This document shows positions 6,251-7,866 of a DNA stretch of 7,866 nucleotides, piece after piece (the stretch's first letter is position 1; every line of letters begins with the position of its first letter). The position numbers and the translations under genes were made by a program. The stretch covers positions 1 to 7,866 of the forward strand of contig JAVVEY010000118.1 in the NCBI GenBank assembly GCA_032250675.1, in the 5' to 3' direction. This DNA is from Gaopeijia sp032250675 (lineage in GTDB: Bacteria; Gemmatimonadota; Gemmatimonadetes; Longimicrobiales; Gaopeijiaceae). The notes under the pieces were generated by a model that was not told the origin of the DNA, did not search any database, and saw nothing but the letters and a program-made list of their open reading frames with translations.

Positions 6251-6276
6251 AAGGACCCCACTGAAGGACCCCACTA
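6251..6276. repeat. 13-bp tandem duplication spanning the amidase stop codon
   Basis: AAGGACCCCACTG (6251-6263) is followed immediately by AAGGACCCCACTA (6264-6276), identical in 12 of 13 positions. The differing base forms the amidase stop: the minus strand reads TAG in the gene-proximal copy and CAG in the other. Confidence 0.8.
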
Positions 6277-7866
6277 CTGCGAGGTGTCCACCGCATCCTG
6301 CACATCGAGGCGCTCGGGCGTACCGCGGGTGGCGAACCCACGGTCGGGGAGAGGGGGGCGACGCCTGTGATGATCGGTCGTGGCCTGCCACGCCGCCGCG
6401 ATCGAGAGGAGTCGATCCTCGGCGAAGGGGTGTCCCCCCAGCATGACGCCGGAAGGAAGGGGTCCGGCCTCGCCCTCCGTGAACCCCACGGGGAAGGTGA
6501 TGAGGGGGAGCCCGATGATATCGAAGGGGATCGGGGAGGTCTGCACCACCACATCGCACTGCGCAAAGAGGTCGAAGAGTACGCGGCGCAGCAGCAGCTC
6601 CCTGGCCCGCTGGCCCTTGAGGTACTCGGTGGCGGGGAGGAGGAGGCCGTGGATCCAGCTGCCGAGCGAGACGCCGAAGTCGCGTACATCGTGCCGCAGC
6701 GCCTCGATGAAGGGCTCCGACCGTTCGGGGAGCCGCACATTGTTGAAGGCGCCCCCGGTGAGGGTGTCCCAATCCTCGGGAAGCTCGACCTCGCGCACCT
6801 CGGCGCCCGCAGCGCGCATCGCGTCGAGGAAGGCGGAGCGGGGCCCGAGCTCGGCGCGACTCCGCGCAACGAACTCCATCCGGCGCGCGTGGCGTGCCCG
6901 TGTCGCCTCATCGGCGTCGGCCGCGAGAGGCTCGGGCGCTTCGGGCTCGTCGAGCCACCCGGGGGGCACCCCGATCGTGGTGGGCCAACGCAGCCGTACG
7001 CGCCCGCCGGCCTCGACCGGCGTCGCGGCGACGACGAGATCCGGCACCTCCGGGAGTCCGAGGGTGCGGGGGTCGGCGGGGTCGGGCCCCGCCATCGTCT
7101 GGAGGAGGATCGCCGCATCGATCGCGTCGCGAGCGAGCGGCCCGGGGTGATCCCGCGTGTAGGTGAGCGGGATGATCCCGCGAAGCGAGACGCGCCCCAT
7201 CGTCGGCTTGAGCCCGGTGAGCCCCTGGGCGTCGGAGGGGTTCGTGATCGATCCCCCCGTCTGGGTGCCGGTCGCGCCCGCGACCAGCCGCCCGGCCACG
7301 GCGGTCGCCGACCCCGAGGACGACCCTCCCGGGCTCGCGCCGCCGGGTCGAGGATCCCACGCGTTCACCGTGGTCGCCGTCCCGTCGGGTGTCGTCGCGC
7401 GTGTCGTCGCGAGAGGACCCATCTGCGTCTTCCCCACGAGCACCGCCCCCGCGGCCTGGAGTCGCGCCCACGCTTCGGCATCGAACTCCGGAACGAAGTC
7501 GTCGAAGACCCACGAGTTGGCCGTCGTCGGGATCCCCGCGGTGAAGTAGTTGTCCTTCATCGCGAGCGGCACCCCGGCGAGCGGACCTCGGCGGCGCCCG
7601 GAATCGATCTCGCGCGCGCGGGCGAGCGCGGCGTCGGGATCGATGTGGTTGAAGGCCTGATAGATGTCGTCCCACGCCCGGACGAGTGCCAGATGGGCCT
7701 CCATCACCTCCACCGCGCTCGCGTCGCCCGTGCGGAGCATCTCGAGCGTCTCGGCCACCGTCCACTCCTCGGGAGCGGCGGCGCGCGGTCGCGCGCGCGC
7801 GCCGGGAAGATCCGGGAGGGTGCCGGGGAGGGCTGCGGCTGCCTCGGCGGGGTGGGCGCGCCATAC
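6274..7866 (-). CDS. Amidase signature family enzyme (5' end uncertain or off the window)
   Basis: A hydrolase of carboxylic amides using the Ser-cisSer-Lys mechanism. Numbering from a GTG at 7758 (494 residues), the triad is Lys68 in GVPLAMKDN, cis-Ser146 in the GGSSSGSA loop, and nucleophile Ser170 in GTQTGGSITNPS. The 78- and 24-residue spacings match the family. VGKTQMGPLA (108-117) and GLTGLKPTMGRVS (179-191) are also typical, as is QTSPIPFDIIGLPLITFPVGF (406-426) near the C-terminus. Length is normal. There is no GatB or GatC neighbour and the sequence is not GatA-like throughout, so the substrate is unknown. GTG 7758 has GAGGAG 6 bases upstream and starts close to the first family helix. 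The same frame, however, stays open for 36 further codons (Ala/Pro-rich, ending APEEWT) to the right edge, so the true start may lie outside and could add a signal peptide. Confidence 0.92.
   Translation of the reverse strand, partial: VWRAHPAEAAAALPGTLPDLPGARARPRAAAPEEWTVAETLEMLRTGDASAVEVMEAHLALVRAWDDIYQAFNHIDPDAALARAREIDSGRRRGPLAGVPLAMKDNYFTAGIPTTANSWVFDDFVPEFDAEAWARLQAAGAVLVGKTQMGPLATTRATTPDGTATTVNAWDPRPGGASPGGSSSGSATAVAGRLVAGATGTQTGGSITNPSDAQGLTGLKPTMGRVSLRGIIPLTYTRDHPGPLARDAIDAAILLQTMAGPDPADPRTLGLPEVPDLVVAATPVEAGGRVRLRWPTTIGVPPGWLDEPEAPEPLAADADEATRARHARRMEFVARSRAELGPRSAFLDAMRAAGAEVREVELPEDWDTLTGGAFNNVRLPERSEPFIEALRHDVRDFGVSLGSWIHGLLLPATEYLKGQRARELLLRRVLFDLFAQCDVVVQTSPIPFDIIGLPLITFPVGFTEGEAGPLPSGVMLGGHPFAEDRLLSIAAAWQATTDHHRRRPPLPDRGFATRGTPERLDVQDAVDTSQ

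Larger units (their letters stand above)
5928..6273. other. 346-base gap between amidase and choice-of-anchor B genes
   Basis: No gene can be called with confidence. It should hold the end of the amidase transcript and the promoter of the choice-of-anchor B gene. It contains part of a 13-bp tandem repeat, a 12-bp palindrome, an AT-richer patch at about 6025-6060 that could hold a promoter (no clear -35/-10 pair), and a leader hairpin at 5952-5974. Short open frames exist on both strands. On the minus strand one encodes MASVGIEWVPAIVV and 25 more residues (from 6220). On the plus strand a frame from 5996 includes FTIDGFIDPVVLEEIDPQ. None has a good ribosome site or a recognised family. Confidence 0.5.

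Noticed and set aside
6908..7864. A 318-codon minus-strand frame starting at an ATG near the right edge
   Set aside because: It overlaps the amidase in a different frame, is Arg/Pro/Gly-rich, and lacks motifs; the amidase catalytic motifs lie in the other frame.
1..7866. tRNA, rRNA, insertion sequence or transposase
   Set aside because: No cloverleaf, rRNA-like segment, terminal inverted repeat pair or transposase motif was seen on either strand by eye.

Overview
The window is GC-rich chromosomal DNA. All five supportable genes lie on the minus strand, so transcription runs from right to left. Signal peptides, a lipoprotein signal and calcium-loop propeller repeats point to a Gram-negative bacterium. 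The combination of a choice-of-anchor B protein, YVTN and VCBS/FG-GAP propellers and an amidase, together with the base composition, resembles environmental Gemmatimonadota or a similar phylum. That assignment is inference, because there is no rRNA or other marker gene here.

Layout from right to left, the direction of transcription: (1) an amidase-signature enzyme (6274-7866, reading frame open past the right edge) with a complete Lys-Ser-Ser catalytic triad; (2) a 346-base gap holding a 13-bp tandem duplication at the amidase stop, a 12-bp palindrome and a leader hairpin; (3) a secreted 778-residue protein (3591-5927) that joins a seven-unit FG-GAP propeller to a choice-of-anchor B/LVIVD domain; (4) a 189-base gap with three hairpin-forming sequences; (5) a secreted seven-bladed YVTN/YncE-type propeller with a Met/His-rich loop (2298-3401); (6) a lipoprotein made of ten calcium-loop VCBS/FG-GAP units (385-2301), whose GTG start overlaps the previous stop by 4 bases; (7) the first 127 residues of an RsmC-like SAM-dependent methyltransferase (1-381), starting 3 bases after the lipoprotein stop and running off the left edge.

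The central 5.5 kb is a run of three exported beta-propeller proteins. The YVTN and VCBS genes are almost certainly co-transcribed and translationally coupled; the large FG-GAP/choice-of-anchor B gene precedes them on the same strand but is separated by a structured gap. No enzyme motif is visible in the three, so they may bind a ligand, a metal or each other at the cell surface. The strongest functional hint is the Met/His-rich loop plus repeated blade-entry histidines in the YVTN protein, which suggests a metal (possibly copper) site. The amidase and the methyltransferase look like ordinary neighbours rather than parts of the same system.
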